Below the pieces are notes generated by a model. It did not search any database. It was not told where the DNA came from and worked only from the letters and a program-made list of their open reading frames with translations. Positions 1 to 8,467 of a DNA stretch of 64,000 bases are shown here, piece after piece (within the stretch, counting starts at the first letter, position 1; the number at the start of each line of letters is the position of its first letter). This stretch comes from CBDCWT01 sp965223305. GTDB taxonomy: Bacteria; Planctomycetota; Planctomycetia; Pirellulales; Pirellulaceae. The DNA is taken from positions 124,001-188,000 of the forward strand of contig CBDCWT010000046.1 in the NCBI GenBank assembly GCA_965223305.1, written 5' to 3'. Position numbers and translations under genes: made by a program.

Positions 1-1139
1 CCGTAGCGTCGTCGATCGCGGGTGGCCGTCAGCACGAGGTCAAAGCGCATCCATTGAGCGAGGAACTCATCCATCGAACGCCGCGCCTGAGGATCTTCCA
101 ACATCAGGCGGGCCACGGTTTCCACCTGTTGTGCCGTTCCCAGTTCGCCGCGCTCTGCGGCAGTGAGCAACTCCTGGCTGGGCATCGTGTCCCAGAGAAA
201 AAAGGACAACCGGCTGGCGATTTCAAACTGGGCGAAGGGTCCGTCTTGACCGTGTTCCACTCGGAACAGAAAGTAGGGTGATTGCAGCATCGCCTCGACC
301 ACCACCGCGGCGCCCGCTAGTAGATCACCCGTGCGCGATGCTTCGTTGTCGAAAAGCGCTACGTAAACGGCTGCCTCTTCTGCTGTCAGTGGACGGCGAA
401 ATGCGCGGCGGCCGAAGTCGCGGACGAAAGCCTCTGCAGATGCTTCTGCGGGAATCAGGTTCTCGTGATCTCCGCCGCGGAACGCGCTGGCCGCGAGCCG
501 TTCGGCCGCCTTTCCGTAGGCCTCGATCTGCAGCGGTGAGATACCTTGACCGGCGAGCTGGTTCTTGAAGCCGTGCACAAAGTCTTCCTTGGGGAAGGCG
601 TTTGCCGGTCGCGTCCGATCGCCGAGCAAATCGTGCACAGTGTGGTTGTACTGGCTATGTGTGAGTCGGCGGACAGTGGATGGTCTGAGCTCGAGTGTTT
701 CGGCACGCGCGATCCGCCGCCGCGCCGCCGCTACCTTCTCGTCGGACATCTCCGCTAGATAGCGAATCCAGCGCAGCAGCAGCTGTTCTTCGCTGCTACC
801 GACGAGAATGCGTTCGCCGCCGGTGTGTTCGTCGCGGTTCGTCGGCATGCGAAGGAGCAGGGAGTCTGCGGGGCTGTCCCGATCCACCAGCTCCATCAGC
901 TTCAGACCGAAAGCAGCCACCTGCTCGCTGCTCGGATTCGCACCGGGAAACTCCAGTTCAGTTTCGGACGCAACACCATTGTCGTTGTGACACAGGTTGC
1001 ACTGAGCCTTGTGCAGCGCTGGGTAGAGCCGGTCCAAGAAAAACGACTCGTCGATCGGCCGATCGTCGGCCGAAGCCAGCGAGAGACCTGCGCCGACTAA
1101 CGCGGCGAAGATCGCGAGCGTCGGCCATCGTGCGGGCAT
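1..1139 (-). CDS. DUF1592-family planctomycete cytochrome-like protein (C-terminus beyond left edge)
   Basis: The reading frame is open from an ATG at 1139 through the left edge, giving about 379 residues without a stop. It starts with a signal peptide (MPARWPTLAIFAALVGAGLS...), followed by one c-type haem motif, CNLCH, near residue 50. Blocks typical of the DUF1587/DUF1592 proteins of Planctomycetes follow: a TVRRLTHSQYNHTVHDLLGD segment, the FGRRAFRRPLT segment, and ASRLSFFLWDTMP. Related genes in this phylum are usually 700-900 codons long, so about half is missing, including the expected second CxxCH. It is probably an exported haem protein; the substrate is unknown. It is the same family as the gene at 3983 but lies on the opposite strand with the intron-bearing spacer between them. 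The family call is strong; function is not established. Confidence 0.85.
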   Translation of the reverse strand, partial: MPARWPTLAIFAALVGAGLSLASADDRPIDESFFLDRLYPALHKAQCNLCHNDNGVASETELEFPGANPSSEQVAAFGLKLMELVDRDSPADSLLLRMPTNRDEHTGGERILVGSSEEQLLLRWIRYLAEMSDEKVAAARRRIARAETLELRPSTVRRLTHSQYNHTVHDLLGDRTRPANAFPKEDFVHGFKNQLAGQGISPLQIEAYGKAAERLAASAFRGGDHENLIPAEASAEAFVRDFGRRAFRRPLTAEEAAVYVALFDNEASRTGDLLAGAAVVVEAMLQSPYFLFRVEHGQDGPFAQFEIASRLSFFLWDTMPSQELLTAAERGELGTAQQVETVARLMLEDPQARRSMDEFLAQWMRFDLVLTATRDRRRY

Positions 1140-1217
1140 GTAGCTCTCCGGTATGAGGGCCCAGCGAGGGGGGGAAGGTAGGTGTGAGCCCTTATCCTAC
1201 CAGCTAGCCCATCGTCG

Positions 1218-1364
1218 ACCAAACGCGCTTGCTTGTGCTGAGAGCCGGTTACCAACAGTTCGTCGTCAAGATCGTCCGGGAGGGCGACGCTCCTGCGGAG
1301 CCGTTCTTCTGTGGGACCGTTTTTCTGCGTAGTGCGGCTCGGCAGGAGCCTCGCCCTCCCGATC
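1218..1364. repeat. 147-bp direct repeat, copy 1
   Basis: Nearly identical to 1693-1839, running from ACCAAACGCGC to CTCCCGATC, with a few substitutions in the first 35 bases and one near the end. It contains the GGGAGGGCGA...CTCCTGC hairpin family: its left arm near 1278 pairs with its right arm near 1361. That hairpin family recurs at 34838, 34984, 60764 and 62439. Confidence 0.9.
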
Positions 1365-1375
1365 TGTCTGCTACC

Positions 1376-1406
1376 TGTTTGACAGGATGTACAGGATCAA
1401 CAGGAT
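1376..1406 (+). repeat. TTGACAGGATNTACAGGATC repeat, copy 1
   Basis: TGTTTGACAGGATGTACAGG followed by ATCAACAGGAT. A near-identical copy lies at 60863-60892. It contains three spaced ACAGGAT/CAGGAT units. I cannot say from the sequence what it does. Confidence 0.75.
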
Positions 1407-1425
1407 AGCCGGCGACCGCCACGAC

Positions 1426-1491
1426 ATCAGCCGCTGGGCGTTAGCCCACGGTTCCTCAGCGCATCCGGATGCTAACGCATTCCGGCTGATT
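1426..1491 (+). repeat. Interspersed inverted repeat R2, complete copy
   Basis: The left arm CAGCCGCTGGGCGTTAGCCC and the right arm, which ends GCTAACGCATTCCGGCTG, are imperfect reverse complements around a short loop. A transcript of either strand could fold into a long hairpin. Other copies lie at 3825, 6591, 25417 (split), 33836 (half), 38131 (half), 42456 and 60701 (half). Confidence 0.85.
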
Positions 1492-1506
1492 TGTTGCCGG
1501 AGAGCT

Positions 1507-1686
1507 GTAGGCCGTAACAAGCGGCGGAGAGACGACGATTCTCTAGCCTGGCGTGACCGCCGCGCCGTTGCGGCGCGAGCTGAGCGGTTGTATTCGTCGC
1601 TGAGCGTCAGTCCGTACCTGCCGGAACGGCGCGGCGGGGAGTCCGCCGCGCACGGATAGCTGCTTGCGCCGCTTGTTACGGCCTAC
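1507..1686. repeat. 180-bp unit with TAGGCCGTAACAAGCGGCG terminal inverted repeats (R5 copy A)
   Basis: GTAGGCCGTAACAAGCGGCG at 1507-1526 is perfectly inverted at 1667-1686. The interior is GC-rich and shares CCGGAACGGCGCGGCGG with the second copy at 6652-6824. Size and ends resemble a miniature element, but no target duplication is visible. Confidence 0.7.
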
Positions 1687-1692
1687 TTCTCT

Positions 1693-1839
1693 ACCAAACG
1701 CGCGTGCCTGTGCTGAGATCCGATTACCAACAGTTCGTCGTCAAGATCGTCCGGGAGGGCGACGCTCCTGCGGAGCCGTTCTTCTGTGGGACCGTTTTTC
1801 TGCGTAGTGCGGCTCGTCAGGAGCCTCGCCCTCCCGATC
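1693..1839. repeat. 147-bp direct repeat, copy 2
   Basis: Second copy of 1218-1364. It ends 55 bp before the group II intron. Confidence 0.9.
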
Positions 1840-1870
1840 GACTAACAAGGTTGTGGCCGTGGGGCAGTCC

Positions 1871-1894
1871 ACCAAACTCTGGCGAGTTCGGCTA
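1871..1894 (+). repeat. Repeat R1, 5' part, serving as 5' exon of the group II intron
   Basis: The sequence ends CTCTGGCGAGTTCGGCTA immediately before the intron. Uninterrupted copies elsewhere (60671, 42426, 33785) continue with CG and then repeat R2; that continuation is found at 3818, after the intron. A small perfect stem, AACTC/GAGTT with loop TGGC, lies at 1875-1888. The last seven bases (TCGGCTA, 1888-1894) are the likely IBS1. Confidence 0.85.
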
Positions 1895-1948
1895 GTGCGC
1901 CTGTGAAGGCGATTGAATTATCAGGTGAAAGTCCTGATCGGAGAAGAC

Positions 1949-1974
1949 GTTACCACTCCGTAGTCGACGGTAAC
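1949..1974 (+). ncRNA. Intron domain I hairpin with candidate EBS1
   Basis: The stem GTTACC/GGTAAC encloses a 14-nt loop holding TAGTCGA (1961-1967). That heptamer pairs with the seven bases before the intron (TCGGCTA, 1888-1894) over all seven positions, one being a G-U wobble. Location in a domain I terminal loop is what is expected of EBS1. Confidence 0.7.
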
Positions 1975-2398
1975 TGCGTTTTCAACAGAAAGGGTGGGGA
2001 GCAACCGGAGACGAAAGAACAGTCCGTAACGCAAGTGAACTCGATTCGGCCAAGCCTGTCGGGGAGCGTCCTAGTGACTCGCGAACCCCTGACCTCACAC
2101 AACGTCCCAGACGAGGCCCAACTCCGGGCGGCGGTAGACACCGCAGGTCGGTGAGGCGGCTCGCACGGTGAATGGAAACGGTAACGTGTCAAACCGAGGC
2201 GAGCGAAATGGCAGTAGTGTTGTTGGAGACGGAATGTTCGGAAGTTCAATCGAGATAAGCAGGGAGGCCTCAGCAGCGTGCAGACCTATGATGCGCTCAG
2301 CTGAGGAGTCAGAGCCTTCATAGTAGTGCTGACCGGTGGGAACCAAACCCACCGCGAGCGAAGGGAGGCAGGGAAGTAGATTCGGAACGCCCTAACAC

Positions 2399-3736
2399 AT
2401 GAAAAGCAAATCGAAAGATACTTTGCCAGAACGAGTGCCGTTTACGGCTATACCGACTGGAGAGACGCCGGACATTCGCCGGTGGGCTCAGCCTGCTGTA
2501 TGGACCGACCGAATGTTGACGACACTTTTGGAAAACAAAGTGAAAGGAGGCAAATGGCACGCGTTAATTGACAAGGTTTACGCCCCGCTGAATCTTTACA
2601 CGGCCGCACGCAAAGTGACCGGGAAGAAGAAATCGGCCGGAGTTGATGGGCAAAGCTGCGAAGAGTTCGAAGAACATCTGCTCGTGGAAACACAGCAGCT
2701 CTCCGAAGAAATCAAAGCACAAACCTATCGCCCCAGTGCGGTACTTCGCGTTCACATTCCCAAACCGGGAAGACCGAACGAGACCCGCCCGCTGGGCATT
2801 CCGACAGTCCGCGACCGCACCGTCCAACGGGCGATGCTCGACGTGATCGAACCAATCCTGGATCACCAGTTCCATGAGCGAAGCTTTGGCTTTCGTCATG
2901 GAGTGGGAGCTCATGATGCACTTCGCATCGTCGAGCAGAAACTTCAGGCGGGTTACGTTTACGTGGTCGATGCGGACTTGAGAGGTTACTTCGATACGAT
3001 TCCGAAAGACCGCTTGCTGGCTTTGGTCAAAGAGCATATTTCGGACTCACGGATGCTGAAACTGCTCAAGCTCTTTCTTGATCAGAACATTTTGGAAGAA
3101 CTCCGCGAATGGACGCCGATTGCCGGCGTGCCGCAAGGGGCAGTGCTTTCACCCGTGTTGTCGAATCTGTACCTCAACCCGCTGGATCATCAGATGGCCA
3201 ACGCCGGTTTTGAGATGGTGCGCTACGCGGACGACTTTGTCGTACTGTGTCGCAGCCAATCCGAAGCCGAAGAGGCTCTTCGGTTGATCACCGTATGGGT
3301 TGAGCAAGCCGGTTTAACTCTGCATCCAACGAAGACGAAGATCGTTGACAGTCGCGTCCGAAGCTTCGCGTTTCTGGGCTACTCGTTTCGCGGGGACAAA
3401 ATTTACCCTCGTCGCGAGAGCCTTGCGAAGATGAAGGCTCGGATCAAAGAACTGACGCCTCGTAAAAGGCCCGGTTCTGTGGAGTTGATTGTGGCCGAAC
3501 TAAACCGCGTTCTCGTCGGCTGGTTCGGTTATTTTCGACACTGTCGCTGGACGATTTACAAAGACCTTGACGCCAAGATTCGCAGCCGCCTCCGGCGGTT
3601 GTTATTGAAACGTCATCGGAAAAACCCCGAGCGTTTACCACGTCAGCAACGCTGGCCAAATGCGTACTTTACGAAAGCGGGACTCTACAGTCTGCGAGAG
3701 GCCCACTTTCGTTTCGCTCAATCCGTCAACTACTAA
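2399..3736 (+). CDS. ltrA: Group II intron-encoded reverse transcriptase/maturase
   Basis: The product is 445 residues. It promotes splicing of the surrounding intron and copies it into new sites (family knowledge). Visible blocks in order are an N-terminal RT-0/1 region (KVTGKKKSAGVDGQS), RPLGIPTVRDR, the SFGFRHGVGAHDAL segment, GVPQGAVLSPVLSNLYL, the catalytic YADD at residues 276-279, a thumb region (FLGYSF), and a maturase-specific domain (RVLVGWFGYFRHC onward). It ends shortly after the maturase domain, with no HNH endonuclease domain, so mobility would be endonuclease-independent. The ATG is the first in frame; no strong ribosome binding site precedes it. The frame is intact. Confidence 0.95.
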   Translation: MKSKSKDTLPERVPFTAIPTGETPDIRRWAQPAVWTDRMLTTLLENKVKGGKWHALIDKVYAPLNLYTAARKVTGKKKSAGVDGQSCEEFEEHLLVETQQLSEEIKAQTYRPSAVLRVHIPKPGRPNETRPLGIPTVRDRTVQRAMLDVIEPILDHQFHERSFGFRHGVGAHDALRIVEQKLQAGYVYVVDADLRGYFDTIPKDRLLALVKEHISDSRMLKLLKLFLDQNILEELREWTPIAGVPQGAVLSPVLSNLYLNPLDHQMANAGFEMVRYADDFVVLCRSQSEAEEALRLITVWVEQAGLTLHPTKTKIVDSRVRSFAFLGYSFRGDKIYPRRESLAKMKARIKELTPRKRPGSVELIVAELNRVLVGWFGYFRHCRWTIYKDLDAKIRSRLRRLLLKRHRKNPERLPRQQRWPNAYFTKAGLYSLREAHFRFAQSVNY

Positions 3737-3741
3737 CTGGA

Positions 3742-3774
3742 GAGCCGTATGCGGGAGAATCGCACGTACGGTTC
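3742..3774 (+). ncRNA. Group II intron domain V
   Basis: GAGCCGTATGCG pairs with CGCACGTACGGTTC around a GGAGAAT loop, leaving a two-base CG bulge. The AGC triad is at 3743-3745. It lies five bases after the maturase stop, the usual place. Domain VI follows at about 3775-3814. Confidence 0.9.
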
Positions 3775-3817
3775 GGAGGGAGGGAAGTCCGGCCCAACCG
3801 GACCTCCCTACCCCTAT

Positions 3818-3982
3818 CGATCCGAATCAGCCGCTGGGCATTAGCCCACGGTTCACCCCCGTAACCGGATGCTAACGCATTCCGGCTGACTTGTGGGCGG
3901 CAGGTCGCGGGCCGTCCCGGTACGTTATAATGATCGGTCACGCCCTCAGACTGGCACAACCATCGCCTACCCGGAACTGGCC
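3818..3982 (+). repeat. 3' exon: remainder of repeat R1 and a complete R2 hairpin
   Basis: CGATCCGAATCAGCC joins the interrupted R1 to an R2 inverted repeat at 3825-3890. The remaining ~90 bp lead to the cytochrome gene. An upstream in-frame GTG within R2 is not a plausible start. Confidence 0.8.
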
Positions 3983-6565
3983 ATGTCGCGACTTCAACTT
4001 GCGCTCCTATCGCTGCTCACGATCTTGTCTCCAGCGTCCGACCTAGCTGCCGGTGACCAGACTCAATTGGACAGCCGCATCGTCCAACCTCTCCTGCACG
4101 AGAACTGCCTCGACTGCCACAGCGGCGATGAGCCGGAAGGAGGTTTCGACCTCTCGGCTCTGTCGCTGAACCTCAGCGATCCACAGGCGTTTGCGAAGTG
4201 GGTGCAGGTGCATGACCGAGTGCGGGCTGGCGAGATGCCTCCGGACTCGGAACTTGCCGTCGACATTCGTGAGCGGTTTACCGCAGCCCTGTTTGATTCG
4301 CTAGACCAGGCCGATCGAGTCCGCACGACCGCCTCGGGGCGGGCCATCTGGCGACGGATGAACCGCCTGGAATACGAGAACACCGTGCGAGCTCTGCTGA
4401 GTGCGCCATGGCTACAGATCAAGCAGATCTTGCCGGAGGACCGTGAGGCTCACCGGTTTAACAAGATCGGTGAGGTGCTCGACACCTCGCATGTGCAAGT
4501 ATCACGGTACCTGCAAGCCGCCGAGTATGCTCTGCGGCAGGTGATCGCCCCTCAAGTAGAGCCTCCCGATCCGACCCCGCGCCGCTACTATGCCCGCCAG
4601 CAGCCAGCGCTGGCTCGCAGGTTGCGCTACAACGAATTCAACCGCAGCCCCGAGCGTGCGGTCTTTCCGTTGTTGGGCGACCAGGTCGATCATGAGGTGC
4701 TGGACAACGAAGCGGCCCCGGCTTCGCTAGCTGATGACGACCCGGCGCGTCGCGAGTTCGAAGCATTCGGCGTGGTGGCCAGCAGCTACGAGCCCTTGGA
4801 GCTGCGATTCGACCAGTTCGAGGCTCCGCTGCCCGGCAGATACAAATTGCGATTCAACACATACACGTTTTGGGCGGGTCCAGGCGAAGGCCGGCGCTGG
4901 TGGCGACCCGATCGAGGCAAGGTCTCTATGGGTCGGCGCGAAGAGCCGGTCAGCATCTACTCGCAAGCTCCTCCACGGCTGTTGCGGAAGCTAGGCGCCT
5001 TCGATGCCTACCCGAAGCCAGCCGTTCAGGAAATCGAGGCGTGGCTGCTGAAGGGCGAGACCATCCGCCCCGATGCGGCGCGGCTATTCCGCTCGCGGCC
5101 ACCTGCCTGGCACAACCCGCTTGCTGAAGAGGACGGCATGCCTGGAGTGGCCTTCCGCTGGTTGGAGGTCGAAGGTCCCCTATACGACACCTGGCCGCCG
5201 CCGGGACACAAGTTGCTGTTTGGTGATCTGCCGATCGTCGAGCGGGCTGATGGCAGGGGCGTGGATGTGGTGTCGCAGAATCCTCGACGTGACGCCAGGA
5301 AGTTGCTGCGAGGATTCCTGGCCAGAGCCTATCGCCGCCCGGCCAACGATCGCGATGAGGACAGATTTGTAGAGCTGATAGGGAGGGCTATTGAGTCCGG
5401 CAGCAGCTTCACGGACGCGATGCTGACCGGATACGCCGCGGTACTCTGCTCGCCCGAGTTTACCTGCTTGCACGAGAACCCCGGAGTGCTGGACGACCAC
5501 GCACTCGCTAGCCGGTTGAGTTACTTCCTCTGGAACTCCGAGCCAGATTTGTCATTGCGGAAGCTCGCCGCCGCCGGTGAGTTGTCTGATCCAGACGTTT
5601 TGCGTAGCGAGACGGATCGGCTGCTGGACGATCCCAGGTCCCGCCACTTTGTGAATGCGTTCCTCGACTACTGGCTCGACCTGCGCAACTCCTCGGCGAC
5701 TTCGCCTGACGAGACGCTCTATGCTGACTATTACCTGGACGATCTGCTGGTCGAATCGGCGGTCGAGGAAACGCAGCTGTTTTTTGCCGAGTTGCTGGGA
5801 CAGAACTTGGCGATCAAGAATCTCGTCGCGTCAGACTTTACTTTCCTCAACGAACGGCTGGCCGACCAGTACGACTTGCCTCACGTAAAAGGCGTGGCTC
5901 TGCGGCGGGTGTCGCTGCCAGAGGACAGTCCCCGTGGCGGCCTGTTAACGCAAGCTAGTGTCTTGAAGGTGACAGCAGACGGCACCACCACTTCACCCGT
6001 AGCGCGGGGGGCGTGGGTGATGGAGCGGATCTTGGGGAGTAAACCTCCACCTCCGCCACCCAGTGTTCCCACGATCGAACCCGATACGCGTGGCGCGAAG
6101 ACGATCCGTGAACAGCTTGCGCTTCATCGGCAACTTGATGCCTGCAACACATGCCATGCCAAGTTTGATCCTGTGGGCTTTGCCCTCGAGAACTTCGATG
6201 TGTTGGGTGGTTGGCGGGACCGCTACCGGGCGGTCAGCGAGCAAGGAGAGAAGGTCCCGGGATTCGGCAAGAACGGCCAGCCATTCGCATTCCATTTGGC
6301 GCAGGAGGTTGACGCGAGCGGCCAGTTGCCCGACGGACGTCGCTTCCAAGACATCCACGGGCTCAAGCAGTTGCTGCTAACCGAAGAACGTCAAATCGCG
6401 CGAAACCTGATCCGTCAACTGGCGATCTACGGCACGGCGGCCCCGATCCGCTTCGGGGATCGAAAGGAGATTGAGCGGATTCTGGATCGGGCCGCAGCCG
6501 ATGACTATGGCGTGCGTTCGATCATCCACGCGCTGGTCGACAGCGCCCTATTTAGGTCAAAATAG
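3983..6565 (+). CDS. DUF1587/DUF1592/DUF1588/DUF1585 cytochrome-like protein
   Basis: The protein is 860 residues from the ATG at 3983. An earlier start would lie inside repeat R2, and the 3983 start gives a clean signal peptide (MSRLQLALLSLLTILSPASD). The first haem motif CLDCH is near residue 36, followed by the RMNRLEYENTVRALL block (DUF1587), the LLRGFLARAYRRPAND block, the LASRLSYFLWNSEPDLSL block (DUF1592), TSPVARGAWVMERILG with CNTCHAKFDPVGFALENFD (DUF1588, second CxxCH), and the C-terminal DUF1585 region. The family is abundant in Planctomycetes, is exported, and is usually encoded next to a DUF1552 gene, as here at 6950. The biochemical role is unproven; a redox role is inferred only from the haem motifs. 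Confidence 0.92.
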   Translation: MSRLQLALLSLLTILSPASDLAAGDQTQLDSRIVQPLLHENCLDCHSGDEPEGGFDLSALSLNLSDPQAFAKWVQVHDRVRAGEMPPDSELAVDIRERFTAALFDSLDQADRVRTTASGRAIWRRMNRLEYENTVRALLSAPWLQIKQILPEDREAHRFNKIGEVLDTSHVQVSRYLQAAEYALRQVIAPQVEPPDPTPRRYYARQQPALARRLRYNEFNRSPERAVFPLLGDQVDHEVLDNEAAPASLADDDPARREFEAFGVVASSYEPLELRFDQFEAPLPGRYKLRFNTYTFWAGPGEGRRWWRPDRGKVSMGRREEPVSIYSQAPPRLLRKLGAFDAYPKPAVQEIEAWLLKGETIRPDAARLFRSRPPAWHNPLAEEDGMPGVAFRWLEVEGPLYDTWPPPGHKLLFGDLPIVERADGRGVDVVSQNPRRDARKLLRGFLARAYRRPANDRDEDRFVELIGRAIESGSSFTDAMLTGYAAVLCSPEFTCLHENPGVLDDHALASRLSYFLWNSEPDLSLRKLAAAGELSDPDVLRSETDRLLDDPRSRHFVNAFLDYWLDLRNSSATSPDETLYADYYLDDLLVESAVEETQLFFAELLGQNLAIKNLVASDFTFLNERLADQYDLPHVKGVALRRVSLPEDSPRGGLLTQASVLKVTADGTTTSPVARGAWVMERILGSKPPPPPPSVPTIEPDTRGAKTIREQLALHRQLDACNTCHAKFDPVGFALENFDVLGGWRDRYRAVSEQGEKVPGFGKNGQPFAFHLAQEVDASGQLPDGRRFQDIHGLKQLLLTEERQIARNLIRQLAIYGTAAPIRFGDRKEIERILDRAAADDYGVRSIIHALVDSALFRSK

Positions 6566-6590
6566 ACGCGTTTGATTTTGCGACAAACCA

Positions 6591-6652
6591 ATTAGCCGGA
6601 ATGCGTTAGCATCCGGTTGTTTTGGGAACCGTGGGCTAACGCCCAGCGAACT
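6591..6652 (-). repeat. Interspersed inverted repeat R2, reverse orientation
   Basis: AGCCGGAATGCGTTAGCATC, then a short loop, then AACCGTGGGCTAACGCCCAG. Same family as 1426-1491. Confidence 0.85.
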
Positions 6653-6824
6653 AGGCCGGAACAAGCGGCGTAGTAGACGACCATCTGCGGACCGTCTCCA
6701 CGCCGCGCAGCTCCGGTACAGGCTTGGCGAAATGCCAACCACGCGAACACACGGTGCCGCCGGAACGGCGCGGCGGTTGTGCCGTGGTGGCACCGGCATC
6801 TCCTTCGCCGCTTGTTCCGGCCTA
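6652..6824. repeat. R5 unit, copy B (19-bp terminal inverted repeats)
   Basis: TAGGCCGGAACAAGCGGCG at 6652-6670 is perfectly inverted at 6806-6824. In both copies R5 begins close to an R2 hairpin: 16 bp after R2 in copy A and abutting it here. Confidence 0.75.
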
Positions 6825-6949
6825 CTACGGCGGATGTCGCAGCATTGCGCTCGGCCATTTAGGTTGTCGATTGTCACACAAGGCGGAACCCATTAATCTG
6901 TAGGGACTCACCCCCTGCGGCGACTGACACAGTTTCGAGACGGGAGTCC

Positions 6950-8278
6950 ATGTCCATGCAAGCTCCGAGCATAGTCACCAACCGAGCGATACCCCGCCGC
7001 CAATTGCTGAAGGGGCTAGGCGTCGGCCTGTCGTTGCCCTTCTTGAGTGCCATGCGGCCAGCGATCCTGCGCGGCAGGGAGTCGGACGGTGAGTTGGCAG
7101 AACCGCCTCGTCGGATGTTAGGGATTTGCAACAACCTGGGGTTGCTGCCCCAGCATTTCTTTCCCCAGCAGGCGGGACGCAACTACGAGCTCTCGCCGTA
7201 CCTCGAGACTCTCAAAGAGCACCGCGACGATTTCACAGTATTTAGTGGTGTTTGGCACCCAGACGTGGACGGTGGGCACCCAGCCGACATCTGTTTTCTG
7301 ACAGCAGCTCCGCGTCCGTCGAGTGGCGGTTTTCGCAATACGATCTCGCTGGACCAATACTTGGCCGAACACTTGGGTCCCCGCACGAGGTTCCCGTCGC
7401 TGACGTTGGGAGTCAATGTCAAGCAGGGACAGAGGAGTCTGTCTTGGACCGGCGGCGGCGTCTTGATTCCCTGCGAGGAACGTGCGTCTGAAGTCTACAA
7501 GCAGTTGTTCCTACAAGGTTCGAAGGCAGATGTGGAGCGCCAAGTGCGCCGCCTGGAGTTGGGTGAGAGCATTATGGACACCGTGGCGGCTCAATCACGC
7601 GACCTCAAGAGACAGCTGGGTGCGCGTGACCGCAACCGGCTCGATCAGTACCTGACTGGAGTCCGCGAACTGGAAAAGCGGATGGCCATGTCCCGCGACT
7701 GGACGTACCGCCCCAAGCCAGAGGCGCCAGTTCCTGCACCGGTGGATCCGGACGATCCAAGTGCCTACATGGAGAAGGTACGGTTGATGTACGATATGGC
7801 GCGGCTGGCCTTCGAAACCGATTCGACACGGTTGATCACCCTGTTGCTTGACAGCGTCAACTCGCCGATCATCGACGTGGAAGGACTCGATGTCACAGAC
7901 GGCTACCACAAGCTATCTCATCACGGGAAGAACGCCGACAAGCTCAAGCAACTCGAAGTGATCGACCAGTGGCACATGAAGCTGTTGGCCGAGCTGTTCG
8001 GTAAGCTAAAGTCGGTCAGTGAAGGCCAGGAGAGCCTGCTCGACCGTACAATGGTGCTCTACGGCAGCAACCTTGGTAATGCGAATACGCACGTGACCAC
8101 GAACCTTCCCGTGTTGTTTGCCGGTGGGGGGTTCAGGCACGGCCAGCACCTGGCTTTTGATACAACGAACAACTACCCGTTGCCAAATCTCTTTGTCTCG
8201 ATGATTCAGCAAATGGGTATCGAGGCGGACCGGTTTGCCTCGTCGACAGGGACGATGGCGGGATTGGAAACGGCGTAA
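6950..8278 (+). CDS. DUF1552 Tat-exported protein
   Basis: The protein is 442 residues. The N-terminus PRRQLLKGLGVGLSLPFLSA is a twin-arginine signal. Later blocks, such as SHHGKNADKLKQLEVIDQWH and LYGSNLGNANTHVTTNLPVL, are typical of the DUF1552 proteins that accompany DUF1592 cytochromes in Planctomycetes. They resemble the sulfatase/DUF1501 class in general form, but the activity is unknown. The ATG at 6950 follows a gap free of other genes. It is probably co-regulated with 3983-6565 despite the repeat-filled 384-bp gap. Confidence 0.9.
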   Translation: MSMQAPSIVTNRAIPRRQLLKGLGVGLSLPFLSAMRPAILRGRESDGELAEPPRRMLGICNNLGLLPQHFFPQQAGRNYELSPYLETLKEHRDDFTVFSGVWHPDVDGGHPADICFLTAAPRPSSGGFRNTISLDQYLAEHLGPRTRFPSLTLGVNVKQGQRSLSWTGGGVLIPCEERASEVYKQLFLQGSKADVERQVRRLELGESIMDTVAAQSRDLKRQLGARDRNRLDQYLTGVRELEKRMAMSRDWTYRPKPEAPVPAPVDPDDPSAYMEKVRLMYDMARLAFETDSTRLITLLLDSVNSPIIDVEGLDVTDGYHKLSHHGKNADKLKQLEVIDQWHMKLLAELFGKLKSVSEGQESLLDRTMVLYGSNLGNANTHVTTNLPVLFAGGGFRHGQHLAFDTTNNYPLPNLFVSMIQQMGIEADRFASSTGTMAGLETA

Positions 8279-8467
8279 GTGCAGCGGTAAGCTCTGAAAC
8301 TGATCTTTCTGTCACTCTGCGGCTGTGGCTTGTTCGGCCGAGGAGCTCGCATTCGCTCCGGGAAACGGCGGCTCTTTTTCAGCTGATAACCGCCTGACCC
8401 CTTCCGGATCGTGCTGTCGGCTCGACGGCCGAGATGTGGCACAACTCATTTCCCAGGAGAACCAACC

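Larger units (their letters stand above)
1140..1894. other. Repeat-filled intergenic spacer upstream of the group II intron
   Basis: No convincing gene is present. The spacer holds two 147-bp direct repeats, a TTGACAGGAT-type motif, one inverted-repeat hairpin, a 180-bp inverted-repeat unit, and the 5' half of the repeat into which the intron inserted. Short ORFs here have no ribosome binding site and lie inside the repeats. Confidence 0.75.
1895..3817 (+). mobile_element. Complete group II intron with reverse transcriptase/maturase gene
   Basis: The 5' end is GTGCGCC, a usual group II start. A hairpin GTTACC/GGTAAC at 1949-1974 shows a candidate EBS1 in its loop. The maturase gene occupies domain IV (2399-3736). 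Domain V is at 3742-3774, and a domain VI stem follows with an unpaired A at 3810, seven bases before the 3' end. Both ends are fixed by comparison with unoccupied copies of repeat R1-R2: removing 1895-3817 restores GGCTA-CG...AATCAGCCGCTGGGC. The length is 1923 bp. Every part needed for splicing and mobility appears intact. Subclass cannot be assigned by eye; the hairpin next to the target and the lack of an endonuclease domain fit class C-like introns, but an alignment is needed. Confidence 0.93.
6566..6949. other. Intergenic region with R2 hairpin and R5 unit
   Basis: Between the DUF1592 and DUF1552 genes lie an inverted R2 hairpin (6591-6652) and directly after it a unit with TAGGCCGGAACAAGCGGCG terminal inverted repeats (6652-6824). 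No gene is visible. The hairpins may limit read-through between the two genes, but no T-tract follows them. Confidence 0.75.

Noticed and set aside
54..762. Several plus-strand ORFs at the left edge
   Set aside because: They are shadows of the minus-strand DUF1592-family gene, which is open to the edge and has CxxCH and other family blocks.
3893..3982. Longer N-terminus for the DUF1592 gene
   Set aside because: It would begin in the edge of repeat R2 and bury the signal peptide 30 residues inside the protein.
5940..6380. Overlapping ORFs inside the DUF1592 gene
   Set aside because: They share the coding potential of the long frame only; GC-rich sequence generates many such open frames.
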